Positions 49,959-59,240 of a stretch of 64,000 bases of DNA are shown here, piece after piece (within the stretch, counting starts at the first letter, position 1; each line of letters starts with the position of its first letter). The position numbers and the translations under genes are program-made. The notes under the pieces were generated by a model. That model saw only the letters and a list, made by a program, of their open reading frames with translations, made no database searches and was not told the origin of the DNA. Source of the DNA: CAWAND01 sp963807065 (GTDB lineage: Bacteria > Chloroflexota > Anaerolineae > Anaerolineales > E44-bin32); assembly GCA_963807065.1 (NCBI GenBank), contig CAWDZQ010000001.1, forward strand, positions 248,001 to 312,000. Direction: 5' to 3'.

Positions 49959-50759
49959 TTGCGCAGCGCACCGGTCATGCTGGCGCTCTCTGCCTGCTTC
50001 AGCCTGGCTGCCTGTGGCTATGCCCCCTCAGGGGACACAGCCCAGGGCGAGCTCACCGTGTTCGCCGCCTCATCCCTCACCAATGCCTTTACCGACATGG
50101 CCGGCGCGTTCGAAGCCCAATCGCCACATGTGAAAATCGTCACAAACTTTGCGGCCTCCTCTCAGCTTGCGACCCAGCTGATCGAGGGCGCTGCCGCCGA
50201 CGTGTATGCTTCGGCCGACCAGGAGCAGATGGCTCAGGCAGGCGCCGCTGGGCGCATCGCCGGCCAGCCCGTCATCTTCGCCACCAACCACTTGGTCGTG
50301 ATCGTCCCGGCCGACAACCCGGGGCACATCCAGACCATCAACGATCTGGCCCAGCCTGGCCTGAAACTGGTCCTGGCCGCATCCGGCGTACCTGTTCGCA
50401 GGTATACCGACCATGCCTTGGCCGCCCTGGCCGACCGCGATGCCTACGGGACAAACTTCGCCGACAGCGTCTACGCCAACCTGGCTTCCGAGGAGCAGAA
50501 CGTGCGCCAGGTGTCGGCCAAAGTTGCCCTGGGGGAGGCAGATGCCGGAATCGTGTACACGTCGGATGTCACACCGGATATCGCCGCCCAGGTCCTTCAG
50601 ATTGAGATCCCGGATTGGGCCAATCCGCTCGCCGAATACCCCATCGCCCTGGTGGCCAACGCTCCGCATGGGCCCGGGGGACAAACGTTCATCCAGTTCG
50701 TGCTCGGCAGTGAGGGCCAGGCGATACTCGCCAGATGGGGGTTCGGCCATGCGCCCTGA
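49959..50759 (+). CDS. modA: Molybdate-binding lipoprotein of an ABC transporter
   Basis: 266 residues from a TTG start, which supplies Arg2 in the signal peptide MRSAPVMLALSACFSLAAC. The lipobox LAAC marks the lipidated cysteine. The mature part has LTVFAASSLTNAFTDMAGAFEA, NFAASSQLATQLIEGAAADVYASAD and GIVYTSDV, typical of ModA. An internal ATG at 49977 is possible but would leave no positive n-region. Start of modB overlaps by 11 bp. Confidence 0.88.
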   Translation: MRSAPVMLALSACFSLAACGYAPSGDTAQGELTVFAASSLTNAFTDMAGAFEAQSPHVKIVTNFAASSQLATQLIEGAAADVYASADQEQMAQAGAAGRIAGQPVIFATNHLVVIVPADNPGHIQTINDLAQPGLKLVLAASGVPVRRYTDHALAALADRDAYGTNFADSVYANLASEEQNVRQVSAKVALGEADAGIVYTSDVTPDIAAQVLQIEIPDWANPLAEYPIALVANAPHGPGGQTFIQFVLGSEGQAILARWGFGHAP

Positions 50760-51618
50760 CATTGGGCAGCGCGGGCCCCGCCGACAGGCACGTGACTCGG
50801 CCGGTATGCGCACCCTGGTCTTCCTGGCCGGCGGCGTGCTCATGGCGGGCCTTTTCCTGCCAGTCGTCGCCTTGAGCTGGCGAACCTTTTCGGCTTCAGG
50901 AGGTCGGACCCCCGGATTGCTGTCCAACTCGGTGGTCGGCGCCGTGAGTCTGAGCCTGTCGACGACGCTGATCAGCACCCTGGTCGTGGTCCTTCTCGGC
51001 ACACCTCTGGCGTACGCCTTCGCCCGATACCGTTTCCCCTTCAAGCGCCCCCTGAATGTGGCCATCGAGCTGCCGATCGTGATGCCCCCAGTTGTGGCCG
51101 GGCTGGCCCTGCTGATGACGTTTGGGCGGAGGGGCTTGCTGGGGGCGCCGCTTTCCGCCCTCGGGCTTTCTCTGCCCTTCAGCCCGGCAGCCGTGGTGAT
51201 CGCCCAGGTCTTCGTGTCAGCTCCCTTCTACATCCGGGCGGCCCAGGCCCAGTTCGAGGCCACGCCGCGTGAACTGGAGCAGGCCGCCAGCATCGACGGC
51301 GCCGGGCCTTGGCGTGTCTTCTGGTCGGTCACCCTGCCCTTGGGGCAGCGTGGTCTGCTGGCGGGGTTGCTCTTGAGTTGGGCACGCGCCGTGGGAGAGT
51401 TCGGCGCTACAATTCTGTTCGCCGGCAACTTGCAGGGGCGCACCCAGACCATGCCGCTGCTGGTTTATGGCGCCCTGGAGAGTGACTTGACGTCCGCCTT
51501 GTGGACGGGCCTGCTCTTGATCGCCATCGCCGCACTGGCGCTGGTGCTCGTGTCCCTCCTAGCCCGCGCATTCGACCGCGAGGCGGTCGACGACGAGGGC
51601 CAAAGCCTCTCCTCTTAG
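50749..51618 (+). CDS. modB: Molybdate ABC transporter permease
   Basis: 289 residues. Six membrane helices. The EAA loop reads ELEQAASIDGAGPWRVFWSVTLPLGQRGLLAG, followed by RAVGEFGATILFAGN, a ModB signature. The ATP-binding subunit ModC is not encoded next to it, so it must be elsewhere or shared. Confidence 0.9.
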   Translation: MRPDIGQRGPRRQARDSAGMRTLVFLAGGVLMAGLFLPVVALSWRTFSASGGRTPGLLSNSVVGAVSLSLSTTLISTLVVVLLGTPLAYAFARYRFPFKRPLNVAIELPIVMPPVVAGLALLMTFGRRGLLGAPLSALGLSLPFSPAAVVIAQVFVSAPFYIRAAQAQFEATPRELEQAASIDGAGPWRVFWSVTLPLGQRGLLAGLLLSWARAVGEFGATILFAGNLQGRTQTMPLLVYGALESDLTSALWTGLLLIAIAALALVLVSLLARAFDREAVDDEGQSLSS

Positions 51619-51708
51619 AAACCCCGAACTCGAACCAAACTCGCTCCTTGGGCCAGCTCGGGGGCGGCTTAGCGGCTTGATCGGATGATATTGTGGCGTG
51701 CGTGAGAC

Positions 51709-52653
51709 TCAGGCGGAGGTTGGGCGGCCAATGCCGGCATCTGGCTGGGGGGTGTTGTTGAACAAAGCCGGGAGATCAGAAAGGGCCCTGGCCATACGCG
51801 TGCCATGCCACGTCACTAGCCGGCCATCCACCAGGTGAACGCGCCCGTCTTTGACTGCCGGCGTCGAACCCAGGGCGCGCCTGACTTCTTCGACGTGCGA
51901 TTCATCGAACGCGTACGGTTCATCCGGGAGCAGGATCAGGTCCGGCTGGGACTCGATCACCTCTTGTGTCGTCAACCGAGGATAGCGCGTGTCGTGCTCG
52001 CCGGGGGGCAGCGGGGCGGCATGTCCCAGATCCGCCGCCAGAGGGTACCGCCGGGGTCGGTCAGCGAATACGTTCTGGCCGCCACAGATCCGCAGCAGAT
52101 CGCCCGAATAGGTCGAATCGTTGAAGGTCATCCACCAAGCCCCAAAGGACCTGGCATCGCCTTGCCAGATGGGGCAAAAGTAACGCACCGGAGCCATGCC
52201 CTCCGAAGCACGCCTGGCCCAATCGAGAGTGAGCTCGAGCGTGGCAACTTTAGCCGCCGCCGTCTGCGCCCTGAAGACTCCCAACAGCGCCCAGAGGACT
52301 TGGATCGCCTCTTGGGCCGAGCGCGGGAACGTTGTCCAAACTTTCAGACCGCCACGTTCGAGTTTCTCGATACTGGGCCGGCTGGTCTCTTCCTGATTGG
52401 CCATCACCAGGTCCGGCTCCAAAGCCGAAATCGCATCGACATCCGGCGCCCGCGTTCCCCCTACCCTCACCAGGTCAACCTTGGCCGCCTCGGGAGGCTG
52501 GCAGTAATCGGTCACGCCCACGAGACGATCTCCGAGCCCGAGTTCGAAAAGGCTGTCGGTCATCGATGGCACAAGGCTGACGACGCGCCCGGGCGGGCGA
52601 TCGAAAGTGAGCAGGGCCACGTGCCCGTTGCCGGAGGTCATGCCCCTGTCCAC
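51709..52653 (-). CDS. BtuF-like metal/cobalamin-binding protein without signal peptide
   Basis: 314 residues. RVVSLVPSMTDSLFELGLGDRLVGVTDYC, then VGGTRAPDVDAISALEPDLVMANQEE, and a C-terminal QPDLILLPDEPYAF fit the helical-backbone binding-protein fold of BtuF. No signal peptide or lipobox is visible, unlike transport partners, and no permease is adjacent. Cytoplasmic members of this group exist but have no defined role. It overlaps the upstream gene by 16 bp. Confidence 0.75.
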   Translation of the reverse strand: MDRGMTSGNGHVALLTFDRPPGRVVSLVPSMTDSLFELGLGDRLVGVTDYCQPPEAAKVDLVRVGGTRAPDVDAISALEPDLVMANQEETSRPSIEKLERGGLKVWTTFPRSAQEAIQVLWALLGVFRAQTAAAKVATLELTLDWARRASEGMAPVRYFCPIWQGDARSFGAWWMTFNDSTYSGDLLRICGGQNVFADRPRRYPLAADLGHAAPLPPGEHDTRYPRLTTQEVIESQPDLILLPDEPYAFDESHVEEVRRALGSTPAVKDGRVHLVDGRLVTWHGTRMARALSDLPALFNNTPQPDAGIGRPTSA

Positions 52654-53306
52654 CCGCTGCCCAAGATGAGTCGCGGCTGAGCCTGCCCCCAGACTTCGAT
52701 CTCACCGGCCGGGCCGAAGGCCACCAGACTGGCATCGGTCAGGCCTAGGGCATAGGCTTTGGGCTGAGTCTCCAAGAGCTGGCGGACCTTATCCAGCTCC
52801 GCCGGGGAAGACGCGCCGGGCAGGATCAACGCCCCGGGGAGCCATTTCAGCCCGGCCACAATCTCGTCTTCGGCCGTCGGGAAAACCCAAGTGCCTAAGG
52901 CCGCCGCCGCCGGCCCGATGGCCACGATCACGCCTCCCCGGTTAAGGCTTTGGAGGACGAGCTCACCCATAACTGAGCTATCCAGCCCGCCCGTCCAATC
53001 CTCCACGATGCCTCCGACAAGGATCAGCAATCCGGCGCCGGATAGTTCCGCCGGCGGCTCCTCTTCAAGGCGCCACAGGCCTACCTGCGTGCCCAGGAGG
53101 GTTTCAATGTCTTCCAAGAACCCATCCAAATCCGGCGTGAGCACTTCGCCTGCTGAGACACAGACACAGGGCCGGGAGATATCCATTTTGGACAAAAGGT
53201 TTTCCGGGAGATCGGAGAACGGCCCCCCGAGCCGCGGAATGTCGCTGGAAACGATCACCCAGCCGGCTTCGGTTTCTCGCTGGAAGATGTCTTGAGACTC
53301 AGGCAA
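52638..53306 (-). CDS. Protein of unknown function, cyanophycinase-like fold possible
   Basis: 222 residues. GLLILVGGIVEDW, VMGELVLQSLNRGGVIVAIGPAAAALGTW and the ending KAYALGLTDASLVAFGPAGEIEVWG resemble the strand pattern of cyanophycinase-like (peptidase S51) glutamine-amidotransferase folds. The catalytic serine expected after a G-x-S is not seen (IGPAAAA is there instead), so it is probably not an active peptidase. It precedes and overlaps the BtuF-like gene. I have no better function. Confidence 0.5.
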   Translation of the reverse strand: MPESQDIFQRETEAGWVIVSSDIPRLGGPFSDLPENLLSKMDISRPCVCVSAGEVLTPDLDGFLEDIETLLGTQVGLWRLEEEPPAELSGAGLLILVGGIVEDWTGGLDSSVMGELVLQSLNRGGVIVAIGPAAAALGTWVFPTAEDEIVAGLKWLPGALILPGASSPAELDKVRQLLETQPKAYALGLTDASLVAFGPAGEIEVWGQAQPRLILGSGWTGA

Positions 53307-53416
53307 GGCAATCTCCTACTAGAGTGCGGAGCAGAAGCTTGAGTTTGGGCGGCCCGCCATCAGCGACGTCGATTCGCGCCGAGATGCTCTGTTAAACCTT
53401 GGGCGAATCCGAGAGT

Positions 53417-54154
53417 TCAGCGAAGTTGAATGTACTTGAACCGCTCAACATAACGAGGTATTTCAGGCGGACTGGCAGGGTCCAGCATGCGGTCCCGCAA
53501 TCGCTCTGCCATCCCTTGTGGGTCACCGACCTGGCTCTTGTGTTCGGTCAGTGCTCGAATCTTGGTCTCTAAGAAGTCGCTGACGTCAATCGTGACATCC
53601 GGGGTCAGTGAGCCGGCGATGTAAACCTCCGGCACCTTGTGGGGTTCCAACCCCTCGTCCTGGTAGAGTTCCGGATAATACAACGCGGAACGCGTACCGG
53701 GCCATACAGCATCCAAGGTCACTTGGCCGGCCACGCGATGATCCGAATGATTGATGAAACTGGCGTAATAGGTGCTCGGATCGCTTGTGACGACTACCTG
53801 GGGCCTGACCTGGCGCATGACCCGTACCACATCCCGCTTCAAATCACGCGTGGGCTCCAACTCACCATCCAGATGGTCCAAGAACAGGACGTCCTTGACA
53901 CCCAGCACTGCAGCGGCAGCTCGCTGCTCGGCCTCGCGGGTCTTTCTCAGCTCCTGGGTATTTACCCCCGGATCGTCTGCACCCTTGTCGCCTCGGGTCA
54001 GGAGACAGTAAATCACGTCCCACCCCTTAGACGCCCAGCGGGCAACGCTAGCTCCACAGAAGAAATCGGGGTCGTCTGGATGGGCCATGACCACCAGGAT
54101 CGGGCCCCGGTCCGCCTCCAACGGGGCCCGGGGATCGGGGTCGTCCCCGCTCAT
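53417..54154 (-). CDS. PIG-L/LmbE-family N-acetylglucosamine deacetylase-like protein
   Basis: 245 residues. Zinc site VVMAHPDDPDFFCGA (His-x-Asp-Asp) and the later FINHSDHRVAGQ. The family removes acetyl groups from GlcNAc conjugates, for example in mycothiol or bacillithiol synthesis or in glycolipids. The substrate is unknown. It overlaps the PSP1 gene upstream by four bases, an arrangement I associate with this lineage. Confidence 0.88.
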   Translation of the reverse strand: MSGDDPDPRAPLEADRGPILVVMAHPDDPDFFCGASVARWASKGWDVIYCLLTRGDKGADDPGVNTQELRKTREAEQRAAAAVLGVKDVLFLDHLDGELEPTRDLKRDVVRVMRQVRPQVVVTSDPSTYYASFINHSDHRVAGQVTLDAVWPGTRSALYYPELYQDEGLEPHKVPEVYIAGSLTPDVTIDVSDFLETKIRALTEHKSQVGDPQGMAERLRDRMLDPASPPEIPRYVERFKYIQLR

Positions 54155-55068
54155 CCGTTGTCCTTCCCGCAGTCACACTCTCCGTTCTCGTGCTTATCAC
54201 ACGGATCGTTGGCCTTCTTCTCCAGTGCCTTCAACTCATCGTAAGGCTCGATCTCGTGCTTCAGGAACTCGGCGCGCTTGCCGTCTTCGAACCGGACTAT
54301 CACGGCCTGCTTCAGCGGCAGCACATCGACCACCTTGCCCTCGCCCATCGGCGTGACGACCTTCTTTTTGACCTTGGGTAGGCTTTTGCGGGCCTCGACG
54401 TACTGTTCGTACTCGTAGACCAGGCAGCACCGCAGGCGGCCGCACATCCCGGTGATTTCGTTCGGATTGAGCGAAATGCCCTGGGCTTTGGCCATTTTGA
54501 TCGATATCGGCGAGAACTCGGCCAAGAACTTGGAACAGCAGCGCTCCTCCAAGCCACAGGCCCCCAATCCGCCGATGATCTTGGCCACATCGCGTGGGCC
54601 GATCGAGCGAAATTCGATCTTGGCCCCCCTGACCTGGCGCTGCATCGCCCGGCGCAGACCATTCACATTGACTTTTTCGTCACCGTCGGAAGAGTAGAGG
54701 AACGTCAGCCGCTGGCCATCATAGGAGTACTCAGCCTTGGCGATCTTGACGCCCTGCAGGCCCAGCTCGGCAGCCTTGGCGCGGCATTCAATCATCACTT
54801 CCAGCTCTTTGCGCTTCCATTGGTTGCGCATCACGAGCTCTTGGGGGGTCGCCAGGCGCTCGATGGGTTTGACACCCTCTCGCTGAGATGCCTCCGGCCG
54901 CACATGGACGGCAATCACCTCGGCCATCTCCCGGCCGCGGCTGGTGGAAACAATGACTTGGTCGCCGATCTTCAGATCGGAAACCTTGGATCCGTCGAAA
55001 TGGTACAGCTTGCCAAGTTTTTGAAATCTCACGCCGACGATCGGCGATGCAACGGTCTGTTCGGTCAT
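54151..55068 (-). CDS. PSP1-domain protein (RicT/YaaT-like)
   Basis: 305 residues. PSP1 core with GLEERCCSKFLAEFSPISIKMAKAQGISLNPNEITGMCGRLRCCLVYEYEQY, which carries the cysteines (CC and C-x5-CC) that hold an iron-sulfur cluster in the RicAFT complex of Bacillus. The C-terminal tail HENGECDCGKDNG adds cysteines. RicT acts with RicA and RicF on RNase Y, but neither partner is seen here. The ATG at 55068 follows GAGG and is preferred over the ATG at 55098. Confidence 0.88.
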   Translation of the reverse strand: MTEQTVASPIVGVRFQKLGKLYHFDGSKVSDLKIGDQVIVSTSRGREMAEVIAVHVRPEASQREGVKPIERLATPQELVMRNQWKRKELEVMIECRAKAAELGLQGVKIAKAEYSYDGQRLTFLYSSDGDEKVNVNGLRRAMQRQVRGAKIEFRSIGPRDVAKIIGGLGACGLEERCCSKFLAEFSPISIKMAKAQGISLNPNEITGMCGRLRCCLVYEYEQYVEARKSLPKVKKKVVTPMGEGKVVDVLPLKQAVIVRFEDGKRAEFLKHEIEPYDELKALEKKANDPCDKHENGECDCGKDNG

Positions 55069-55236
55069 CGATACCTCAGTCGTAGGAGGCTTGCCCACGG
55101 TTCAGGCGGCCATCATACACCCCACGCAGCCCCATCCGCAAAGAACCTGCCCGGCCCACGCCGGGCTTCCGCCGTGGTCCGCCCAGAATCCGGGAGTCCA
55201 TTGAGTTTAACCCAAGACGGGGAAAGAAAGGGATGC

Positions 55237-56322
55237 TCAGTCGACCATTTCCAGCGGGATCACATTGCCGCCCTCAAGCGCCAAGCGCGAGGTCTGGATC
55301 GAAACGTCCTCGGCCACGGCCGTCAGGGCCTGGGCGACGGCGGATTCGGGATGCGAGATGACCACCGGGATCCCGCTGTCTCCGCCCTGGCGCACGCTGG
55401 GATCCATCGGTATGGCGCCGATGTAGCGCGTGTTGGATTGGTCCGCCAAAAGCCTTCCGCCGCCTTGCCCAAAGACGTCAAAATGGGATCCGTCCGGCAG
55501 CTCAAGATAGCTCATGTTTTCAACCACCCCCAGAAGAGGCACGTCCATCGTTCGGAACATCTCCAGCCCGCGGCGGGCATCTTCAAGCGACACCTTTTGC
55601 GGCAGTGTGACGATCACCGCCCCTGAAAGGGGCAGCGACTGGGTCAAGCTCAGGGGCGCGTCCCCTGTCCCAGGCGGCAGATCGACGATCAGGTAATCGA
55701 GGTCGCCCCAGGCCACGTCACTGATGAATTGGCGAATCGCCGAGTGAAGCATGGGACCCCGCCAAATGAGAGGCTGGCCTGGCTCAACCAGGAAGGCAAT
55801 GGAAATCAGCTTGACCCCATATGCTTCGGCCGGGGTCATCTTGTTCCCGTGGGGGTTGGGCATATGGTCGACGCCAAGCATGGTGGGGACGTTCGGCCCA
55901 TAGACGTCAGCGTCCAGCAGGCCGACGCTGGCCCCAGCTTTGGCCAGGGCGGCGGCGACATTCACCGAAACCGTGGTCTTGCCCACCCCCCCCTTCCCGG
56001 AGGCGATGGCGATGGCGTTCTTGATCGGGCGCTCGGCCAAATCGCGGTTTCGCCCGTCGGCGGGTACCTCAGCTTTGACAGAGATGTCCAGCCTTTCAAC
56101 GCCAGGGAGCGCAAGGACCACCCGCCTCGCCTCGGCTTCGATCTCGGTCCGCTTAGGATGGGCGGGGGTGCACAGGACCAAATCGAAGGACACGCCGCCG
56201 CCTTGAACGTCGATCCCTCGAACCGCCCCAAGTTGAACCAGGTCTTGTTCCAGCACCGGATCCTTGACGTTCTTCAGAGCGGCTAAGACGGACTCCGGCG
56301 TGAGACCTAGACTGGTTGGCAT
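55237..56322 (-). CDS. mrp: Mrp/ApbC-type iron-sulfur carrier ATPase
   Basis: 361 residues. N-terminal MIP18/DUF59 domain (VLAALKNVKDPVLEQDLVQLG), then Walker A ASGKGGVGKTTVSVNVAAAL, DADVYGPNVPTMLG and YLIVDLPPGTGDAPLSLTQ. The CxxC usually found in the C-terminal half is not evident. Mrp proteins carry Fe-S clusters to target enzymes. Complex I genes next door are an obvious target. Start ATG at 56322, 10 bp after the stop of the cysteine-rich gene. Confidence 0.92.
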   Translation of the reverse strand: MPTSLGLTPESVLAALKNVKDPVLEQDLVQLGAVRGIDVQGGGVSFDLVLCTPAHPKRTEIEAEARRVVLALPGVERLDISVKAEVPADGRNRDLAERPIKNAIAIASGKGGVGKTTVSVNVAAALAKAGASVGLLDADVYGPNVPTMLGVDHMPNPHGNKMTPAEAYGVKLISIAFLVEPGQPLIWRGPMLHSAIRQFISDVAWGDLDYLIVDLPPGTGDAPLSLTQSLPLSGAVIVTLPQKVSLEDARRGLEMFRTMDVPLLGVVENMSYLELPDGSHFDVFGQGGGRLLADQSNTRYIGAIPMDPSVRQGGDSGIPVVISHPESAVAQALTAVAEDVSIQTSRLALEGGNVIPLEMVD

Positions 56323-56332
56323 AACAAGACCT

Positions 56333-56710
56333 TCAACCTTCCTTCTGGGCCTTCGAAAACGACTCCCGGCCACCATCAAGGTAGGCCGATATCTCCCACT
56401 TGGCATCTTCATACAGGGCGCGCAGCTCTTCGTCCGCGCCACGATAGCGGCGGACGGCCATGCCGGCACATACACTGCAGCCTCGCATGGCTCGATAGCA
56501 GTCGGTGTGGCAGGTCAGACAGCCGTTGACCCTGATCAGCACCAGGCTGAACGCCAGCTGCGCCACCGAATCATCGGGCGCGCGGCACGCCTCGGCCACC
56601 ATTTGGCGCCACGTCTCCCCGCGCAGGTCTTTTAGGCTTGAAGCGACCCGCATCGGGAAGAGAATTTCTGTGTCGCTGTGGTATCCCCAGCCCCCGGTTG
56701 GTTTGAGCAT
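56333..56710 (-). CDS. Small cysteine-rich protein between nuoI and mrp
   Basis: 125 residues from ATG 56710 (a longer start at 56773 is possible). The centre has a dense cysteine pattern, NGCLTCHTDCYRAMRGCSVCAGM, with five cysteines and one histidine, enough for a metal or Fe-S site. The C terminus is helical. I recognise no family. The position between a complex I iron-sulfur subunit and an iron-sulfur carrier suggests a role in cluster assembly. Confidence 0.65.
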   Translation of the reverse strand: MLKPTGGWGYHSDTEILFPMRVASSLKDLRGETWRQMVAEACRAPDDSVAQLAFSLVLIRVNGCLTCHTDCYRAMRGCSVCAGMAVRRYRGADEELRALYEDAKWEISAYLDGGRESFSKAQKEG

Positions 56711-56797
56711 CACGTCCCCGCCCTTCCACACGCCGAGCCCTGGGCAAGCGGCTCTCGACATTGGGAGGCCCAAGAGCTGCCGGTTGGCATTAGGTCG

Positions 56798-57400
56798 TCA
56801 ACGACCTCGGCGGCTCTTCTTGAATTCTTTTTCAGCCCGATTGATTTCTTCCCGAGCGTAATTGGTCGGTCGGATGGAGGCGTAGTAGTCGACCGGCCTC
56901 GAGAGTTTGGTCTTGTTGTAGATGTGCCCTTCAAAACGATCGCCGTCCGATAGCTCGAAATCATGATCCATCTTGATGGCGTCAAAGGGGCAGAACTCGG
57001 CGCAAAGTCCGCAGTTCATGCATATATCGATATCGATGTAGAACTCGGCAGGCTCCGGCACCGGCCGACCCGTTTCGGGATCGTCTGAGCGGACAATCCA
57101 GATGCACTGCGGAGGGCACACTTTGGCGCAAATCCCGCATGACGTACAGCGGTCATGCTTGCTGCCATCCTGATCGACTTCGTAGATCAGAAAAGGCAGA
57201 AAGCGGAATTCTTCTGGGATGGGCAGTTTCTCTTCTGGGTATTGAACGGTGAACACACCCCGGCCTTCCGGGCCTTGCCGGACGGCCAGCGCGTCGTCGT
57301 TGTAGTAGCGCCGGCCTAGCCAACGAAGATCATCGATGTAGGTTTCAATGAAATGCCACAGGGTAACCCCCAGGCCTTTGATGATACCGATTCCGTACAT
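56798..57400 (-). CDS. nuoI: NADH-quinone oxidoreductase subunit I
   Basis: 200 residues. Two 4Fe-4S motifs CTSCGICAKVCPPQC and CMNCGLCAEFCPFDA bind clusters N6a and N6b. A long basic C-terminal tail. It passes electrons within the peripheral arm of complex I. Follows nuoD by 51 bp. NuoH, usually placed between nuoD and nuoI, is absent. Confidence 0.95.
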   Translation of the reverse strand: MYGIGIIKGLGVTLWHFIETYIDDLRWLGRRYYNDDALAVRQGPEGRGVFTVQYPEEKLPIPEEFRFLPFLIYEVDQDGSKHDRCTSCGICAKVCPPQCIWIVRSDDPETGRPVPEPAEFYIDIDICMNCGLCAEFCPFDAIKMDHDFELSDGDRFEGHIYNKTKLSRPVDYYASIRPTNYAREEINRAEKEFKKSRRGR

Positions 57401-57451
57401 GGGCCTAGTGGACCTCCAATGGGATGAACCAGAAGACGGACGCGATCCAGC

Positions 57452-58558
57452 TCAGCGATCCACCTCCCCCAAGACGATATCGATCGAACCCAAGACGGCC
57501 ACGGCGTCAGCGATCTTCTGGCCCTTGCACATTTCTCCCAGCGACGTCAGATTGATGAACGATGGAGGACGAACATGATAGCGCCATGGATTGGGAGAGC
57601 CGTTGGAAACTACATAGAAACCGAGCTCGCCCTTCGGGCCCTCGACCCGGCCATAGGCTTCGCCGGCGGGAACCCGCACCTGATACACGGGCTTCCCAGC
57701 CTGGATCTCACCTTCTTCCGGTATCTGGTTCAGCACCTGGCGCAGAATGCGCATGCTCTCGCGGATCTCGTCCAGCCGGATCAGGTAGCGATCATAAACG
57801 TCGCCATTCTGCCGCACGGCCACTTTGAAATCAAAGCGTTCGTAGATCGAATAAGGATCCGCCCGTCGAACGTCATACGGGATGCCTGAAGCCCGCAGAA
57901 CGGGGCCGGCAGCGGAAAGCGCCACGGCTCGCTCCGGCGTGAGCACCCCGACCCCGATGCACCTCGAACGAACAATTTCGTTGTCGGTCAAGTAGCGATC
58001 GAGTTCGTCCACCCGGCGGGGCAGACGCTCGAACACGAGGTCCCGAAGGGTGTCCAGGGCGCCTTCCGGTAGATCCCGGGCGACGCCGCCAAACCGGAAG
58101 TAATTGCACATCATACGAGAACCGGCGGTGGCCTCGAAGATGTCCAGGACGATCTCGCGCTCTTTGATGGCATACAGGGCTGGTGTAAAGAAGGCACCCA
58201 GATCGTTGAGCAAGAAGCCGATGGCCCACATGTGGCTGACCACCCGCGTCAGCTCGGCCATCAGCACCCGTATATAGTCGGCGCGTTCGGGCGGGGCGAT
58301 TCCCATGAGCTTCTCGACGGCTAGGGCGTAGCCGAAATTGTTGCTCATGGAGGTCACATAGTCCAGCCGATCGGTGAACGGCATGTTCATAATGTAGGTG
58401 TTGCGCTCGCCGATCTTTTCGTGATTACGGTGCAGATACCCCATAACCGGTTCGAGGTCCACGATCGTCTCGCCTTCGAGCGTGGCCACCATTCGAAACA
58501 CGCCGTGTGTGGAAGGATGCTGTGGGCCGAGGTTGACGATCATGCGCTCCGTGTGCAT
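57452..58558 (-). CDS. nuoD: NADH-quinone oxidoreductase subunit D
   Basis: 368 residues from ATG 58558 (MHTERMIVNLGPQHPSTHG). 49-kDa subunit motifs: NLGPQHPSTHGVFRM, MGYLHRNHEKIGE, GSMMCNYFRFGG-like segment (SRMMCNYFRFGG), and the C-terminal LGSIDIVLGEVDR. It lines the quinone site with NuoB. The stop of nuoC is 20 bp upstream. Confidence 0.95.
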   Translation of the reverse strand: MHTERMIVNLGPQHPSTHGVFRMVATLEGETIVDLEPVMGYLHRNHEKIGERNTYIMNMPFTDRLDYVTSMSNNFGYALAVEKLMGIAPPERADYIRVLMAELTRVVSHMWAIGFLLNDLGAFFTPALYAIKEREIVLDIFEATAGSRMMCNYFRFGGVARDLPEGALDTLRDLVFERLPRRVDELDRYLTDNEIVRSRCIGVGVLTPERAVALSAAGPVLRASGIPYDVRRADPYSIYERFDFKVAVRQNGDVYDRYLIRLDEIRESMRILRQVLNQIPEEGEIQAGKPVYQVRVPAGEAYGRVEGPKGELGFYVVSNGSPNPWRYHVRPPSFINLTSLGEMCKGQKIADAVAVLGSIDIVLGEVDR

Positions 58559-58577
58559 GCCGCCATCTTCAGCCCCG

Positions 58578-59204
58578 TCAACGGCGGGTGCATCCCTCCC
58601 TAAGCTGGCGTAGAGCTGTGAGTCTCCCTCTGCTGTCCACGCGTCGAGCGAAGAATTCGGGATACTTGACGTTTTTGAAATGCTCGGTGCGGTCTTCTGC
58701 CCTGAAGACCCTGCCTTCCGGCCATCGATTGCCGAAAGGCTTGGCGTCCTCGATGTAGTAGGCCTCCTGGTAATCCTTGCGCATGGGATGGCCCTCAAAG
58801 CCATCCCACATAAGAATGCGGCGCAAGTTGGGATGCCCTCTAAATTGGATGCCAAACAGGTCCCAGGCTTCACGTTCCTGGAAGTCCGCTCCTGGGTAGA
58901 TCTCCACCAGGGAATCGACCACCGGCGCCTGACGTGGCACCTGAACCTTGAAGACGAGCGCCGGCCCACCCAGGGTCCGATAGGTGTGGTAGACGACTTC
59001 CAGCATGCCGTCGGGCAGGTAATCCACCCCGGTGACACACGACAGATAGTCGTACCCCAAGTCATCGTGCAGGGCCCTAGCAAAGTTCAACAGCTCATCC
59101 GGGGCGACCAGATAGCCTTCATAGCCTACGCGCTCATCCCGCGTCACGGCCTCAGGAAACATCTCCTCCACGGAGTCCAGCGTGCGGTCGGGCAGTTCAG
59201 TCAT
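58578..59204 (-). CDS. nuoC: NADH-quinone oxidoreductase subunit C
   Basis: 208 residues. 30-kDa subunit signature ERELWDLFG-like REAWDLFGIQFRGHPNLRRILMWDGFEGHPMRKDY. The C terminus extends about 45 residues beyond the signature (TEHFKNVKYPEFFARRVDSRGRL). Follows nuoB by 36 bp. Confidence 0.95.
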   Translation of the reverse strand: MTELPDRTLDSVEEMFPEAVTRDERVGYEGYLVAPDELLNFARALHDDLGYDYLSCVTGVDYLPDGMLEVVYHTYRTLGGPALVFKVQVPRQAPVVDSLVEIYPGADFQEREAWDLFGIQFRGHPNLRRILMWDGFEGHPMRKDYQEAYYIEDAKPFGNRWPEGRVFRAEDRTEHFKNVKYPEFFARRVDSRGRLTALRQLREGCTRR

Positions 59205-59240
59205 GATGAGGGAGATCCTTGATGATCGAAGTCTTCAAGC

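Noticed and set aside
50129..50144. TGTGA-N6-TCACA inside modA as a regulator site
   Set aside because: It lies in the coding region encoding HVKIVTN, well inside the gene, so chance is likely.
58559..59083. N-terminal extension of nuoD to 59083
   Set aside because: The extra part is the antisense-like reading of nuoC in another frame. Homology begins at NLGPQHPSTHG, and ATG 58558 fits the gap after nuoC.
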